Positions 11,001 through 21,459 of a stretch of DNA of 64,000 bases are shown here, piece by piece. The DNA lies in the NCBI GenBank assembly GCA_037953625.1, contig CM075653.1, positions 96,389,639 through 96,453,638 on the forward strand, in the 5' to 3' direction. The notes beneath the pieces were generated by a model. It did no database searches. It worked only from the letters and a program-made list of their open reading frames with translations, and had not been told where the DNA came from. This DNA comes from Crotalaria pallida (Eukaryota > Streptophyta > Magnoliopsida > Fabales > Fabaceae). The translations under genes were made by a program, and so were the position numbers. Each line of letters begins with the position of its first letter. The first letter of the stretch is position 1.

Positions 11001-14000
11001 AGAAAAGAATCATGCTACTAGTAAAATAGGGGTGCAACAGGGGAATAGACTCAACAATGGTTACAAACCATATTCGGGTACCGGAGTTACTCCAGAGAAA
11101 TTGGTTCTCAAGCACCAACAAACAATTTCAGTATAGGAAAAGCAGAAATTTCAGAATCAGTCAGTAGTGCTGGAAGTAATAATTTTGCTACAAACAGAAA
11201 TGGAGGAGCAGCATTTAAAAAGTTATCTAATGAGGAAATGCAAGATCAAGAAGGGTCTGTGTTTTTGATGTGATTCTAAATTTGGACCAAACCATGTTTG
11301 TAGGAATAAACAATTCCACATATTGATTGTAGAAGAAGAGGAACCATGGGACTCAGGAAGAACCAGGGGGTACTCGTGTGATTTGTACAAAGGAAGAGAA
11401 TCAAGAAGTCCTTGAAACTATGCAATTGTCAATGTTTACGATCGCTAACTTAACTTCCAAAAAATCATGGAAGGTGTGGGGCAAGATAGGTGAAGATGAA
11501 GTGGTAGTGCTAATTGATTGTGGAGCATCACACAATTTCATCTCTACAGAATAGGTCAACAGATGGAGGTTGACTGAGGATGATACTAAGCCGTATGTGG
11601 TAGAAGTAGGTGATGGTCATAAGGTCACTTGCCAAGGTGTTTGCAGAAAATTTACTCTGGAACTTCAAGGTTTGAAGATAAACCAGGAATTTTTCCTCTT
11701 TGAGCTAGGAGGAGCAGACTTAGTTTTAAGTCTGGATTGGCTAGCTAGTTTGGGAGAAGTTAAAGCTGATTTCGGGAAATTAATACTGACCATTGGTACA
11801 GAACATAAGCAGCAAATTTTAGTAGGCAAACCTACTTTATCCAAAACTAAGACATCATTGAAAGTAACACTGAGTGAATTGAAAGAGGAAGGTGAAGGTT
11901 GCTTGGTGGAATTCATAAATGAAGAAATTCCAGCTACGAGCAATGTTGTTCCGGCAAAGATTGAGGAACTACTGCAGTTTTATGACTCATTCTTCATAGA
12001 TCCACAAGGATTACCTCCTAGCCACAGACATGATCATGCCATTCATTTGAAGGAAGGCACTACCATACCAAATCTCAGACCTTATAGGTGCCCCGCCCCC
12101 ACTATCAAAAAAATGAGATTGAAAAGTTAGAAAATGAGATGCTTAAAGCCGGTATTATAAGGCCAAGTATCAGTCCATATTCCAGTCCTATCATTCTAGT
12201 GAAAAAGAAAGATAGGGGGTGGCAGTTTTGCGTGGATTATAGGGCCTTAAATAAGATCACTATACCCAACAAATTTCCAATTCCAGTTATAGAGGAGTTG
12301 CTAGATGAATTGGCTGGTGCAACCTTATTCTCGAAACTGGACCGGAAATCAGGTTATCATCCAATTCTAATGAAAGAGGAAGATATTGAGAAAATTACTT
12401 TTCGAACCCACGAAGGCCACCATCAACATTTCAGGCACTCATGAATGAAGTCCTCAAACCATTTCTTCGGAAGTGCATGCTTGTTTTTTTTTTCTTTTTA
12501 TGATATATCAGTGTTTAGTTCTTCTATGGAACTACACTTGCAACATTTGCGCGTAGTACTTCAAGTGTTACAAGATAACCAGCTGAAAGTGAACAAAAAG
12601 AAGTGCACTTTTGGTCATAATAGCTTAGAATATCTGGGTCACATTATTTCAGATAAAGGAGTCTCAGCCGATCCTGAGAAGATTGAAGCAATGTGGTTAT
12701 GGCCGCCTCTTAAAGACATCAAAGGGTTGCGAGATTTTTTGGGACTGACTGGCTAATATAGAAGGTTTGTGCAAGGTAATGGTAAAATTGCTAAACCTTT
12801 AACCCAATTATTAAAGAAAGATAGTTTCAAGTGGTATAAGGAAGCACAATTAGCTTTCGAGGAGCTTAAAGGTGCTGTTACTTGACTACCTATTTTAGCA
12901 ATTCCAGATTTTGCTACGCCCTTTACAGTAAAACAGATGCTTTGAGTAAAGGATTAGGAGCTGTACTTGTACAAGAGGGTAAACCTCTAGCTTTTTGGAG
13001 CCAAGCTTTATCCGAAAGAGGTGAAAATGTCAATTTATGAGCGCAAACTTATGGCGGTGGTCCAAGCTCTCCAAAAGGAGAAACATTATTTGATGGGCTG
13101 CCATTTTGTCATTCTCACTGATCAAAAAAAGTCTAAAAATTTTTACAGAACAAAGACTATTGACCGAGGAGCAATTCAAGTGGGCTTCAAAGCTGATTGG
13201 GTATGACTTTGAGATACAATACCAGCCCAGAAAGGAGAACACAGCAGCAGATGCCTTTTCCCAAAGGACAATGTTTTCAGCTTTGACAGTGTTACAATTC
13301 GATGAGATTGATGAATGGGAGGCTGAAATGCAAAAGGATATCAAGTTGTTTGCTATTATACAAGATTTGTTGATTGATTCTCACGCTCAAGCAGATTTAA
13401 CTTAAGAGTTGGGAAGCTTTATTTCAAAGGGAAATTTTTTTGGCCAAGGCATTTTCCACGAATTCAGACCATTATTAAGGAGCTACATGGGTATGCATAA
13501 GGATATCAAAGACTTTGTCATGCAGTGTGATGTTTGCCAAAGAAATAAACATGAGACATTAGCCCCGGAAGGTTTGTTGCAACCACTTCTGATCCCTACG
13601 CAAGTTTGGGCTGACATTTCAATGGATTTCATAGGTGGGATACCTAAAGCTAAGGGCAACGATACCATTTTAGTGGTGGTGGATAGACTCACCAAATATG
13701 CTCATTTCATAGCACTTTATCATCCTTACACGCCTAGATTTTTGTAAGAGAAATTATGTAGCTTCATGGTTTTTCTTCTACTATTGTATCGGATAGAGAT
13801 CAAGTGTTCCTTAGCAATTTTTGGAAAGAATTATTCAAGCAAGCCAGGACAAAGCTGACGTTTAGCACCGCTTACCATCCTCAAACGGATGGCCAAAAGG
13901 AAGTGGTAAATCGCTGTTTCGAATCCTATCTACAATGCATGACTGGTTCTAAACCAAAGCAATGGCCAGATTGGTTGAGTTGGGCTGAATTCTGGATTAA

Positions 14001-17000
14001 CACAAACTATAATGCCTCTACCAAAATGACTCCTTTCAAAGCTTTATATGGGCAAGATCCTCCGGTGTTGTTGAAGGGGACCACTATTCCTTCAAAGGTG
14101 GAGAGGGTAAATCAGTTAAAAGAGTAGAGAGATGTAATTTTGAAAGACTTAAGGAGTAGTTAGTCTATGTAAAGCTCAAGATTAGAATCGGTTGCAAGCC
14201 AATAAGCACAGACGTGAGGTGAATTTTCAGATGGTGATTGGGTCTTTTGAAATTGCAGCAATACAAATTGAAATCCTTATCTCGGAGACCAAATGCTAAG
14301 TTCTCGCAGTTTTTTGGACCGTATCCGATTTTAGAGAAGATAGAACAAGTTGCATACAAACTGCAGTTGCCTAAAAATAGTCGCATACATCCTGTCTTCC
14401 ATGCTCAAACCAGCCATTCACCCTATTGGAATTCCTCAACCTTTACCACAAATGCTGTCAAATGAACATGTACTTGAGGTTGTGCCAAAGCAGCTGTTAG
14501 AAACAAGACAGAAAACTCAAGGGGAGCAAGAAAGTTTTGTTTAAATGGCAGCATCTCCCTGACCACGAGAACAGCTGGAAATCAGCAAAGAGCATTCACG
14601 AAACCACCTTTCCTAACTTTCACCTTGAGGACAAGGTTTTTTCGGGGCGGCGGGGGGTTGGGGGCGGGGGGGATTGATAAGAGATTTGGGAAGGTGCATC
14701 AGAGAAAGAATAGAAATTAAGAACAGCTAGGACAGTTGTACTCCCAACTGTATAAATAAAAACTTGAGGGAGTTAGTTGTCGATCTTGGGAAATCAATAG
14801 GTTGGTTGGTATTGGGAGAGAGGAGGTTCTCTTGAATAAACCTGTGTAACTCATTGTATTCTTCTATTCTATACCTACTTTTGAATCATTATCACCTTGG
14901 TAATGATCTAGGAGATTAGGGTTCTTCAATAAAACAATTCAATTCTTCTTTATTCTCTTATTCTCTTACCAGTTTCTATCAGAATGATACAAAGAGACTA
15001 GCTCAGCTTATATAGTTAGTTAGAGAAGTATGACAACTGTCAAGATAGTTAAAGAGGTAACTAACTTCAGCTCAATACTATTACAAGTAAAACCTATACT
15101 TAACAAAGCTATGCACACATCACTACTCTTATACAACCCCCCTGAAACTGAGGGTGGTTAACTAAGGACAATAAAATCGACAATTCCAAGCTTTTGTCTG
15201 AGAGTAGAAAATCTTATGGTTGATAGAGGCTTTTTCAGAATATCAGCAGTTTGAAACTCTAAGGGAATGAAATTGACTTGCAGGGTCTTGTTCTGAACTT
15301 TGTCTCTAACTAAATTTAACTGTAAAAGAGATAGGTGTGTTATGAGAAAATGAGTTATAAGATGATGTAGTAGTGGAAGAAGACTGAGCAGCGTTTGCAA
15401 AGGGGAATGTGTACTCATTGAAAGTCACATCCTTAGAAATATAGAGCATACCATCAGCTGAGACACACTTATACCCCTTATGGCTAGGGGAATACCCTAG
15501 AAAGGCGCACTCAGCTGACCTATCGTCCATTTTGTGCTTGTTATATGGCCTTAGAAGAGGATAACAAGAGCAGCAAATTACTTTTAAAAATTTATAGTCA
15601 AGCTCAACACCATAAAGAATAGCATAGGGGGACCGATTGCCTAGAGTGGATGAAGGTGATCTGTTTATTGGATAGACAGCAGTAGTAAGGCATGTAGTTT
15701 GACAGTTATAACTGGGGAGCTCAGATTTTTCTTTAAAGATATGATGTTTTCTTTTGGATTCCCTAATTGTAAACAGGAAGACAAGCTCTATATTTGCTGT
15801 GTGCCGCACAGGCCCGGCCCAGGGGCAGGGCAATAGGGTCGACCGCCCTGGGCCCAAAATTTTTAGAGGCCCATAAAAAAATATAATATAACATATACTC
15901 TATATATTTCTAATTTGACATATATTTATAATAGTTGTCCTTTGGTCAATTGGTTCTTCTCTCACTCATGCACCCAGTCCCAAGACATGGGTTCGAATCT
16001 CACAGGGGAGCGTTCTCCTTTTTTCTTTTGTTTTGTCGCAATCAAGGTTTGGGCTTTTATTTTTATTTTTTTTTAACATGAGGCTTGTGATAAATTTTCC
16101 CATTTTTATGTCTTTATTTTCCTTCAAAATTTAATATTATTTTAATTAGGACGAAGATGACCACAAGTTTTACATATAATTATTCTACGAATTATCTAAT
16201 TAAACCACTGTTCCAAATTTTAAAAAAAAAAAATCTCCTTTAATAAGAACGAATTATTAAACTGTCACTCTCTTTTAGTCGTCCAATAGCAACCAAAAAA
16301 TAAAATAAAAAAATTTAATAGAAACAAAACAAGCATCACAGAAATTTTCGAATCCATATTGTACATAAGAAAAATACTTTTAAAATTTTGTCTTTTTTTA
16401 TTAAACTGAAACTTTTTTTATTAAATTTTTACCTGTTAGGACCGGACCTGGTGCCACAGTGCAAGATTTCCTAGTGCGTTCTGGAGCCTATTATGCAAGT
16501 GCTAGAATTTTAACCGTATGGCTGTTATCCAACATGAATTTCACAACCAAAGCCAAATTCAATCCATACAGTTACAGTAGCACGTATCAAGACTTCATAG
16601 TCTCACACAAGTACAAGAGATAGCCCAGACATACAGAATGTTCATAAAACTACGGCAACATGTGAGAAACAGATTGTAGTAATGCTATTTCTAATTTATT
16701 TGCCTTTTAGTTTCTTCTTTTTTTTTATGGAAGTCTTTTAGTTTCTTTTTAATCAAGTCACTTTAGATAACAACAATCACATCAATCTCAAGGGTTAAGA
16801 TTTGTATGTAAATAGGATTTTTTGTTTCTAGGCTATATGTATAAAGCTGTTTAATGGCAGTGAGCCTGTTACAGTAGTGCTCAAAATTTTCTAAATAATG
16901 TTAACTGGAAAACATGCCATATTTGCCCTTAATTATTATGGCACATCTTTCTACTACGTAATAATTTGATAAGATTGTTAAGTGGAGAGAGAGTTAAAAG

Positions 17001-18881
17001 TATAGCATTAAATGTTTGTTGACTAACAGAAAATGAGGAGAGTACTATTGGAAACATATAAATTAATCTATAGATAAAGTGGATAAGGTGCTTATAAAAA
17101 GGACCAAGACAAATTCCAAAACTAGTGCTTATATTTAGGAACAATGTGTGTGTGTATCATGGAACTCTCCTTATATTATTTAATGAAACTGTTTTAACCG
17201 TAGGGCTGTCACCCTGCAAACAGAAAGAATAAAATAAAATCTCACCTCGCGTAGGATTTGCTTTACTGATTTTTTAAAGGGAACAACAAGATCAACTTGA
17301 TGTTCTTGATTCTCCTCCAGGAAATTCTCATCATTTTCCACTTCCGCACGAGGCTCCAAAAGAGGCAAATAGAACAACAAGAACGACCTTATGGAAGTCA
17401 TTGTAAATGACCTCAACTCAAAAGCAGAGAAAAGAGGTTTAAGTTCCACATTGTACTGCTTGGTACTATATCTCACAGCATCATAATTATTAATCCTCCA
17501 AGTTGCACTTTGCGTATTAGAAATATAATCTTCAGATAATGCAGCACCAGCATCACAGTATGCAACTGGTGACCTGAAATTAAAGTCGCATGGTTGCTAA
17601 ATGTAAATATATGCTCATTGCTCAAGGTTAAACCAAAGTACGATAGACATCTTCATATTACAGCAATAAATTACACTTTACCCCCCCCCCCCCCCCCCGC
17701 CCCCCCCCCCAAGGTTTTTCTCCAATTCAACTTCAGTGCAAAAACTTTAAAACCCTACATTTTACGCTCCTCATATTTCAAAAAAAAATTATAGTTCACC
17801 CCATTCCCTCTTGAAAATTCAAAAGCACTGCAAGAGGTAAAATTCTAGCTAGAACTGGGGATGGATATGCCACAATGCTGAATATTTTCTTCACCAAAAA
17901 TTCATCAACAGCATATCCCATTTCTGTTTTTTTCTCTAATATAGTTTTCTTGAAAATTACCCACATAACACAGAATCTTGTCTACAGGTATGTTTAATTC
18001 AATCTAGAAGCAAATCCTAATGCATCTTGGTAAGATTCATGAATTTTAGGAGAATCTTGAGCAATGAGTAATCAACGAAAAAAGAATGACATGCAATAGT
18101 AATGTTTTCCTGATGCATATCTTCTGTAGAAGAAGAAAGACAAATTTTAACAGACTTCATCAGAGTTTATAAGTGGTATTCCCAAAGCTCCTTTATCCAG
18201 ATAACTAGAACCTCCAAAAATACCAAATCCAAAGGAATATATTCAACTCCTAAAAGGCTAAAACTTATACCAAGCAAATCCTGCTCCACTTATGAGTTAT
18301 GACCATGTCCTCATAATGAGGTTTGCATCAATCTAATATAATACTACCCCAACCCTATCCAGCAAACAATCATAACTACAAAATAAACTGTTCTACTGCT
18401 GTTAAACAATATAACGCCACTCTTTAATCTTATAATTCCAAACTATTTCTTATATAAACCCCAGTGTTGAACCATATCACATTCTAACTTACCCAAAAGT
18501 TTCAGCAACCAATAAAAATAAAAAATACTCCTCAAATTTTAGCACCCAGATTAACTTTATACCAAGTCAGAAAATACCAAATCACATGGATCACAACAAT
18601 CAAATTTACTCCTCTTTTATACACATATCAACACACCTCAAAATAACGAAACAAACACATCCACAAAAATGTTAACAACGATGAATGCATTTAATTGGAG
18701 ACATGACATACCCAAACAAAGCCCTTGAAGCTAAACTGGTTCCTGCAGCAAAAGAGGTGGCGGCTGCAGCGATAGATGCAGAGAAGAAGGCAGAAGAGTG
18801 AAAAGCATGTGAAGAGTGCAACCCAGAGCTAACGTTTTGGTTTTTCCTCCACAGATCCAGAAGTATCGCTATTCCCGCCAT
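8053..18881 (-). CDS. Conserved plant membrane protein of unknown function, 329 aa, six exons
   Basis: Coding exons: 18881-18712, 17573-17246, 8897-8813, 8658-8572, 8482-8240, 8129-8053. All introns are GT-AG and phases join, giving 990 nt and an intact 329-residue protein. The N-terminus (MAGIAILLDLWRKN, then Ser/Ala-rich to about residue 55) could be an organelle-targeting or membrane segment. A hydrophilic middle (to about 165) precedes TTVVTTRRILERIAVHYVS (167-185) and hydrophobic segments near 228-245, 281-296 and 312-322; the C-terminus is LAGPIIVAVCADQVLKIQL. I recognise it as resembling a plant-specific protein family but cannot name a function. Intron 1 is 1.1 kb; intron 2 is about 8.3 kb because of nested transposons. 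The coding sequence has no lesion. The start is the first in-frame ATG, just after an acceptor-like site. Confidence 0.82.
8898..9587. other. Left part of intron 2, no recognised feature
   Basis: AT-rich intronic DNA after the exon 3 acceptor. I see no coding potential and no terminal repeats here. Confidence 0.5.
9588..9847 (-). repeat. Distal piece of a copia LTR split by the Reina-like insertion (tentative)
   Basis: The minus-strand copia remnant at 15138-15857 has a polypurine tract followed by an LTR start (TGTATAAGAG at 15135). That LTR runs into the Reina-like element, and the sequence left of the insertion (9847 downward) should be its continuation. A possible LTR end reads CCCAACA at 9588, but this boundary is a guess. 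Confidence 0.35.
9853..10150 (+). repeat. 5' LTR of the Reina-like element
   Basis: 298 bp, TGATAGGAGG to TTTCTATCA. It is closely similar to the copy at 14675-14981, which has about ten extra bases near 14881 (AATCATTATC region). Confidence 0.9.
10652..14640 (+). pseudogene. Degenerate gag-pol of the Reina-like element
   Basis: Fragments in changing frames show the full domain order: Gag (10652-11136), protease with LIDCGASHNFIS (near 11510-11550) broken by a stop just after it, reverse transcriptase (12088-12760), RNase H (12940-13270), integrase (13480-14130), and a C-terminal chromodomain-like segment (about 14535-14650, with KWQHLPDHENSWKS). Stops and frameshifts are frequent. The reverse transcriptase active site is lost: a T-rich stretch at 12482-12500 reads FFFFFYDI where an aspartate pair is expected, and sequence just before it is deleted. 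It cannot encode a working polyprotein. Confidence 0.85.
14675..14981 (+). repeat. 3' LTR of the Reina-like element
   Basis: 307 bp, TGATAAGAGA to TTTCTATCA, followed by the target duplication GAATG. Confidence 0.9.
14987..15135 (-). repeat. Start of a copia 3' LTR interrupted by the Reina-like element
   Basis: On the minus strand a polypurine tract CAGGGGGGT (about 15136-15145) is followed by TGTATAAGAGTAGTG, the expected 3' LTR start. The LTR runs into the GAATG duplication of the Reina-like insertion. Confidence 0.5.
15138..15800 (-). pseudogene. Ty1/copia pol remnant with internal deletion
   Basis: Minus-strand translation gives the C-terminal part of a copia integrase (about 15350-15720, with SAECAFLGYSPSHKGYKC and a typical DVTFNEYTFPF block) and, joined to it, the C-terminus of a copia RNase H (about 15160-15310, with QTADILKKPLSTIRF). 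Reverse transcriptase and most of RNase H are missing, and the frames differ. It lies in intron 2 of the host gene, in the same orientation as the gene. Confidence 0.8.
15809..16450. mobile_element. Non-autonomous hAT-like element carrying a tRNA-like segment
   Basis: 642 bp bounded by CAGGCCCGGCC at the left and GGACCGGACCTG at the right, an imperfect terminal inverted repeat. The flanks GTGCCGCA (15801-15808) and GTGCCACA (16451-16458) are an 8-bp duplication with one mismatch, the size made by hAT transposases. There is no transposase. Inside, 15943-16000 has a Pol III A-box-like TGGTCAATTGG and a B-box-like GGTTCGAATC, followed by a T-rich stretch. Confidence 0.7.
16459..17245. other. Right part of intron 2, no recognised gene
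   Basis: AT-rich intronic sequence. A direct repeat, TTTTAACCGTATGGCTGT near 16507 and TTTTAACCGTAGGGCTGT near 17194, flanks about 670 bp and might mark an insertion, but no terminus or poly(A) is visible. Confidence 0.4.
17574..18711. other. Intron 1 of the 8053-18881 gene
   Basis: Intron between exons 1 and 2. It contains a C-rich tract (about 17681-17710, about 30 bases with one G) and otherwise AT-rich DNA. Nothing else was recognised. Confidence 0.7.
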
Positions 18882-19575
18882 AGTTGAAACTTGTAATGCA
18901 AATCAGAGCGTCAAAGAACAAGATAGACCATAACCCACAGATAAAAAATTCAAGATTGGAAGTTTCACGCACTGCTTTTAACTAAGCTATTGATTGCGGT
19001 GTCTCTTATGCACAAATCATCAAACACCTTAAAAAAATTCTCCTTCACCTACACAATTCATCAAACACCTTAAAAAAATTCTCCTTCACCTACACAATTC
19101 ATCAAACACCTTACACACTCTTCCTTCCTCTCTGATTCACTTCCTCAGTGTTTTTCTTTAACAGTAACTGTGGTCCTTATGGCATTTTTTTCTCGTTTTG
19201 AAGCATCTCATGAAGCACATAATTGAAGGAACCGGGAGACACTTATAGACTTAGATTCTCCTAACACTAGTGATTAATTCACGGTTCAAGAAGATTACAT
19301 AAATGCATATACAGATGGGTATCATAAATCATATACAAGAAAATTAAAGGAATACCTTGTCTCTCTCAGAGGAGTGGGAGACGGAGGTGGCGAGAAGGGA
19401 AGAGGGAAACGGCGAGGATGAAAGAGAGGAGGTGGGAGTCGCGAATGGAGTCGTGGAGTCGCCTGGAGTCGCAAATGGGTTTGGAGGACTGAGGAGGGAG
19501 TCGTAAAAGATTTAAGGTCTTCCTATCTGCCTCTCCGGTATCGATATGTCTCGCGTATGCTAGGTACGTACCCAA
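18882..19575 (-). promoter_or_regulatory. 5' UTR exon, leader intron and proximal promoter of the 329-aa gene
   Basis: A purine/pyrimidine-biased stretch (19358 to about 19570) ends with a donor GACAAG/GTATTCC read on the minus strand, and an acceptor TTACAAG lies just before the ATG at 18881. This suggests a non-coding first exon and a leader intron of about 470 bp. The leader intron holds a 41-bp tandem repeat (about 19018-19115, 2.3 copies) with CATCAAACACC and CTCCTTCACCTACAC. The transcription start is not determined. Confidence 0.45.
19018..19115. repeat. Tandem repeat, 41-bp unit, about 2.3 copies
   Basis: Near-perfect repeats of a unit with CATCAAACACCTTAAAA and TTCTCCTTCACC, in the leader intron of the minus-strand gene. 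Confidence 0.85.
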
Positions 19576-19583
19576 AAAAAAAA

Positions 19584-20067
19584 AAGTTGGGAGTGTTTTG
19601 TTTTTAGTCCCTTGAAGTTTTTTTTTTTTTTTGACTTTGACTCATCCAAAATTTGGTTTTAGTCATTGTTGTTGAGAAAAATCGGTTAACTAATGACGTG
19701 GCTAACGAAACGTCACATCCAACGTACACGTGTGCAAATATGAATGTCATGGTAGGATGACGTGGATGATCCGGATCCGCAAGAGCAAAAGGGCCATAGC
19801 CCAATCCACAAATACATTTTGGTTGGGCCTTGACCCTTTTGCTTCTGCGGGTCCGGATCATTCACGTCATCCTATCGGTTACATGCAATATTTGCACACG
19901 TGTATGCTGATGTGGCATTTCGTTAACTACATCACCAATTTAAGAATTTTTCCTAACGACGGGACTAAAACCAAATTTTTAAAACAATTAAGGATGAGTC
20001 AAGGTCAAAAAAACTTACAAGGACCAAAATCAAAACACTCTCAACGGACTAAAATCATAAATAAGCC
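19584..20067. mobile_element. Foldback MITE with G-box-like motifs, upstream of the 329-aa gene
   Basis: Inverted arms: GGGAGTGTTTTG at 19589 pairs with CAAAACACTCTC at 20033, and the GACTCATCC / GGATGAGTC, GGATGACGTGGATGATCCGG / GGATCATTCACGTCATCC and ACACGTGTGCAAATA / TATTTGCACACGTGT blocks are also inverse copies. The right terminus CATAAATAAGCC matches the family of foldbacks at 27356, 38459 and 44484; the left terminus is truncated. Each arm contains an ACACGTGT core and ACGTGG motifs, which in plants can bind bZIP or bHLH factors. Confidence 0.75.
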
Positions 20068-21459
20068 ACAAAAAATTTAAAAAAAAAATTGGGTATTTGA
20101 ATGGTACGTGGATGTGAATACAGCTGTGTGTACACCTAAACATAAAAAAAAAAAATTCCAAATGATGCATTTTGTTTACGAGATAAGAGAATGTTATTTT
20201 TTTCAATTATCTTCTCATCATCTCCCATTCTAACCCTAAAAACATTCTCAAGTCTCAAATCTCTTTTTCCTCTCGTTGGCATGATTCCCTTTGTCCCTGT
20301 GCTTCGTCCCCTCCCCCGCTCGCTGTGCTTGACCCCTCCGCCCTTCGTGATGCCCCTCATTATGTTTTCTCTCCTTCATTAATTTGATGCCTTCATCTAA
20401 ATTGTCTCTCTTATCTTTGTTTTGTTCTTTCACTAATTGTTACTTCTGTTTTTCATGTTCTATAAAAAATTATATGTTTTCTTTTTCTTTGTTGTCACGA
20501 TTCTGGAAAAAGGATTATTGTCCATTTCACTCTATAAATCCAATTTGCATCTATTAAGGTATTCTCTTAAATTCTCAATTATTGGAAGACTTCATTCATA
20601 TCACTAGGATTGTGATTGATTGTTATACTTTGTAGTTCAAGCAATGATAAGCTTGAGGAAAACTAATTGTGAAATCAAGAATTAGTTAGATGACTAGGAG
20701 GTCCTGTTAACCAATGATTGATTTATGGACATGTTTTAAATGATATTGGTAAGTTGAACCAAATATAGATTTGATTTTAAAACATATAAATCTGAAGGTG
20801 GTATGCTAAGTTGTTGAATTAAGAAATATAGTGTTTTAATGTTATGTATGAAATATTGGATCTTGATTCTGCATATATGATACTTGTAATAAGCTTAATT
20901 ATATGTGGTTAATGTTGTGTGATAGTTTTTAGGTGATATCTTGACTTAATGGAATGAATTGAAGTTGAAAACAAGTGATTTGGCCTTAGGTTCGGTTGAT
21001 AATCGACTGTCGGGTCAGGATAATCGATTATCCAGGTACAAATGTGATTTGACTGATACAGGATGACTGAATAATCGATTACCAGAACTAGGTAATCGAT
21101 CATCGAGTGAAGAAACTTAAAGAAAATGATAATTATGTTTTCAACCTCAAATCTTCTTCAGTATATAGATAATTAAGACATGTAATAATGATCATGAATC
21201 ATACATGGAGTTATGGGGATTACAATGAGATGCAGGGTTAAGATACATGAGCTATCCAGTGGGTCGTAAGTGGAAATGGAAGATCATTGGGAATTATTGT
21301 GGGTAGAACGGTCCTGTGATGGGCTAGTCTAACTAGCCTCGTTGGGGATAGTCTTGCTGAACTGCAATAGTTCTATATGCAACTCCCCCATTTGGGATCG
21401 CAGAGAGTGATTCTCGGTATGGCCTAATCCATGTTGGATTCATGATGGACACTAGGCTC
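20068..21459. other. Unassigned stretch with an LTR-like palindrome cluster
   Basis: No gene is supported. 20990-21105 contains a perfect 16-bp palindrome GGATAATCGATTATCC (21018-21033) and two further TAATCGAT copies. This cluster lies about 510 bp before the donor-like site at 21527, the same spacing as in the other Tekay-like LTRs, so part of this stretch may be a divergent LTR half. No TGTAACA start was found. A short TC-rich ORF at 20191-20382 has no recognisable product. Confidence 0.4.

Larger units (their letters stand above)
9853..14981 (+). mobile_element. Ty3/gypsy LTR retrotransposon, Reina-like chromovirus, complete but defective
   Basis: 5' LTR 9853-10150, 3' LTR 14675-14981, and an exact 5-bp target duplication GAATG on both sides (9848-9852 and 14982-14986). 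A primer site CTGGTATCAAAGC follows the 5' LTR, and a G-rich polypurine tract (14641-14674) precedes the 3' LTR. The 5.1-kb length, roughly 300-bp LTRs starting TGATA and the chromodomain-like C-terminus fit Reina. It sits in intron 2 of the minus-strand gene, in opposite orientation, inserted in an older copia LTR. Confidence 0.9.

Noticed and set aside
15934..16015. Possible tRNA gene
   Set aside because: A- and B-box-like sequences exist, but no complete cloverleaf or acceptor stem can be formed, and it lies in a transposon.
16507..17210. 18-bp direct repeat around about 670 bp, as a LINE or SINE insertion
   Set aside because: No poly(A), terminal motif or coding sequence adjoins the repeats.
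20136..20433. Several short ORFs on both strands
   Set aside because: They result from a TC-rich/GA-rich stretch with no homology or exon signals I can support.
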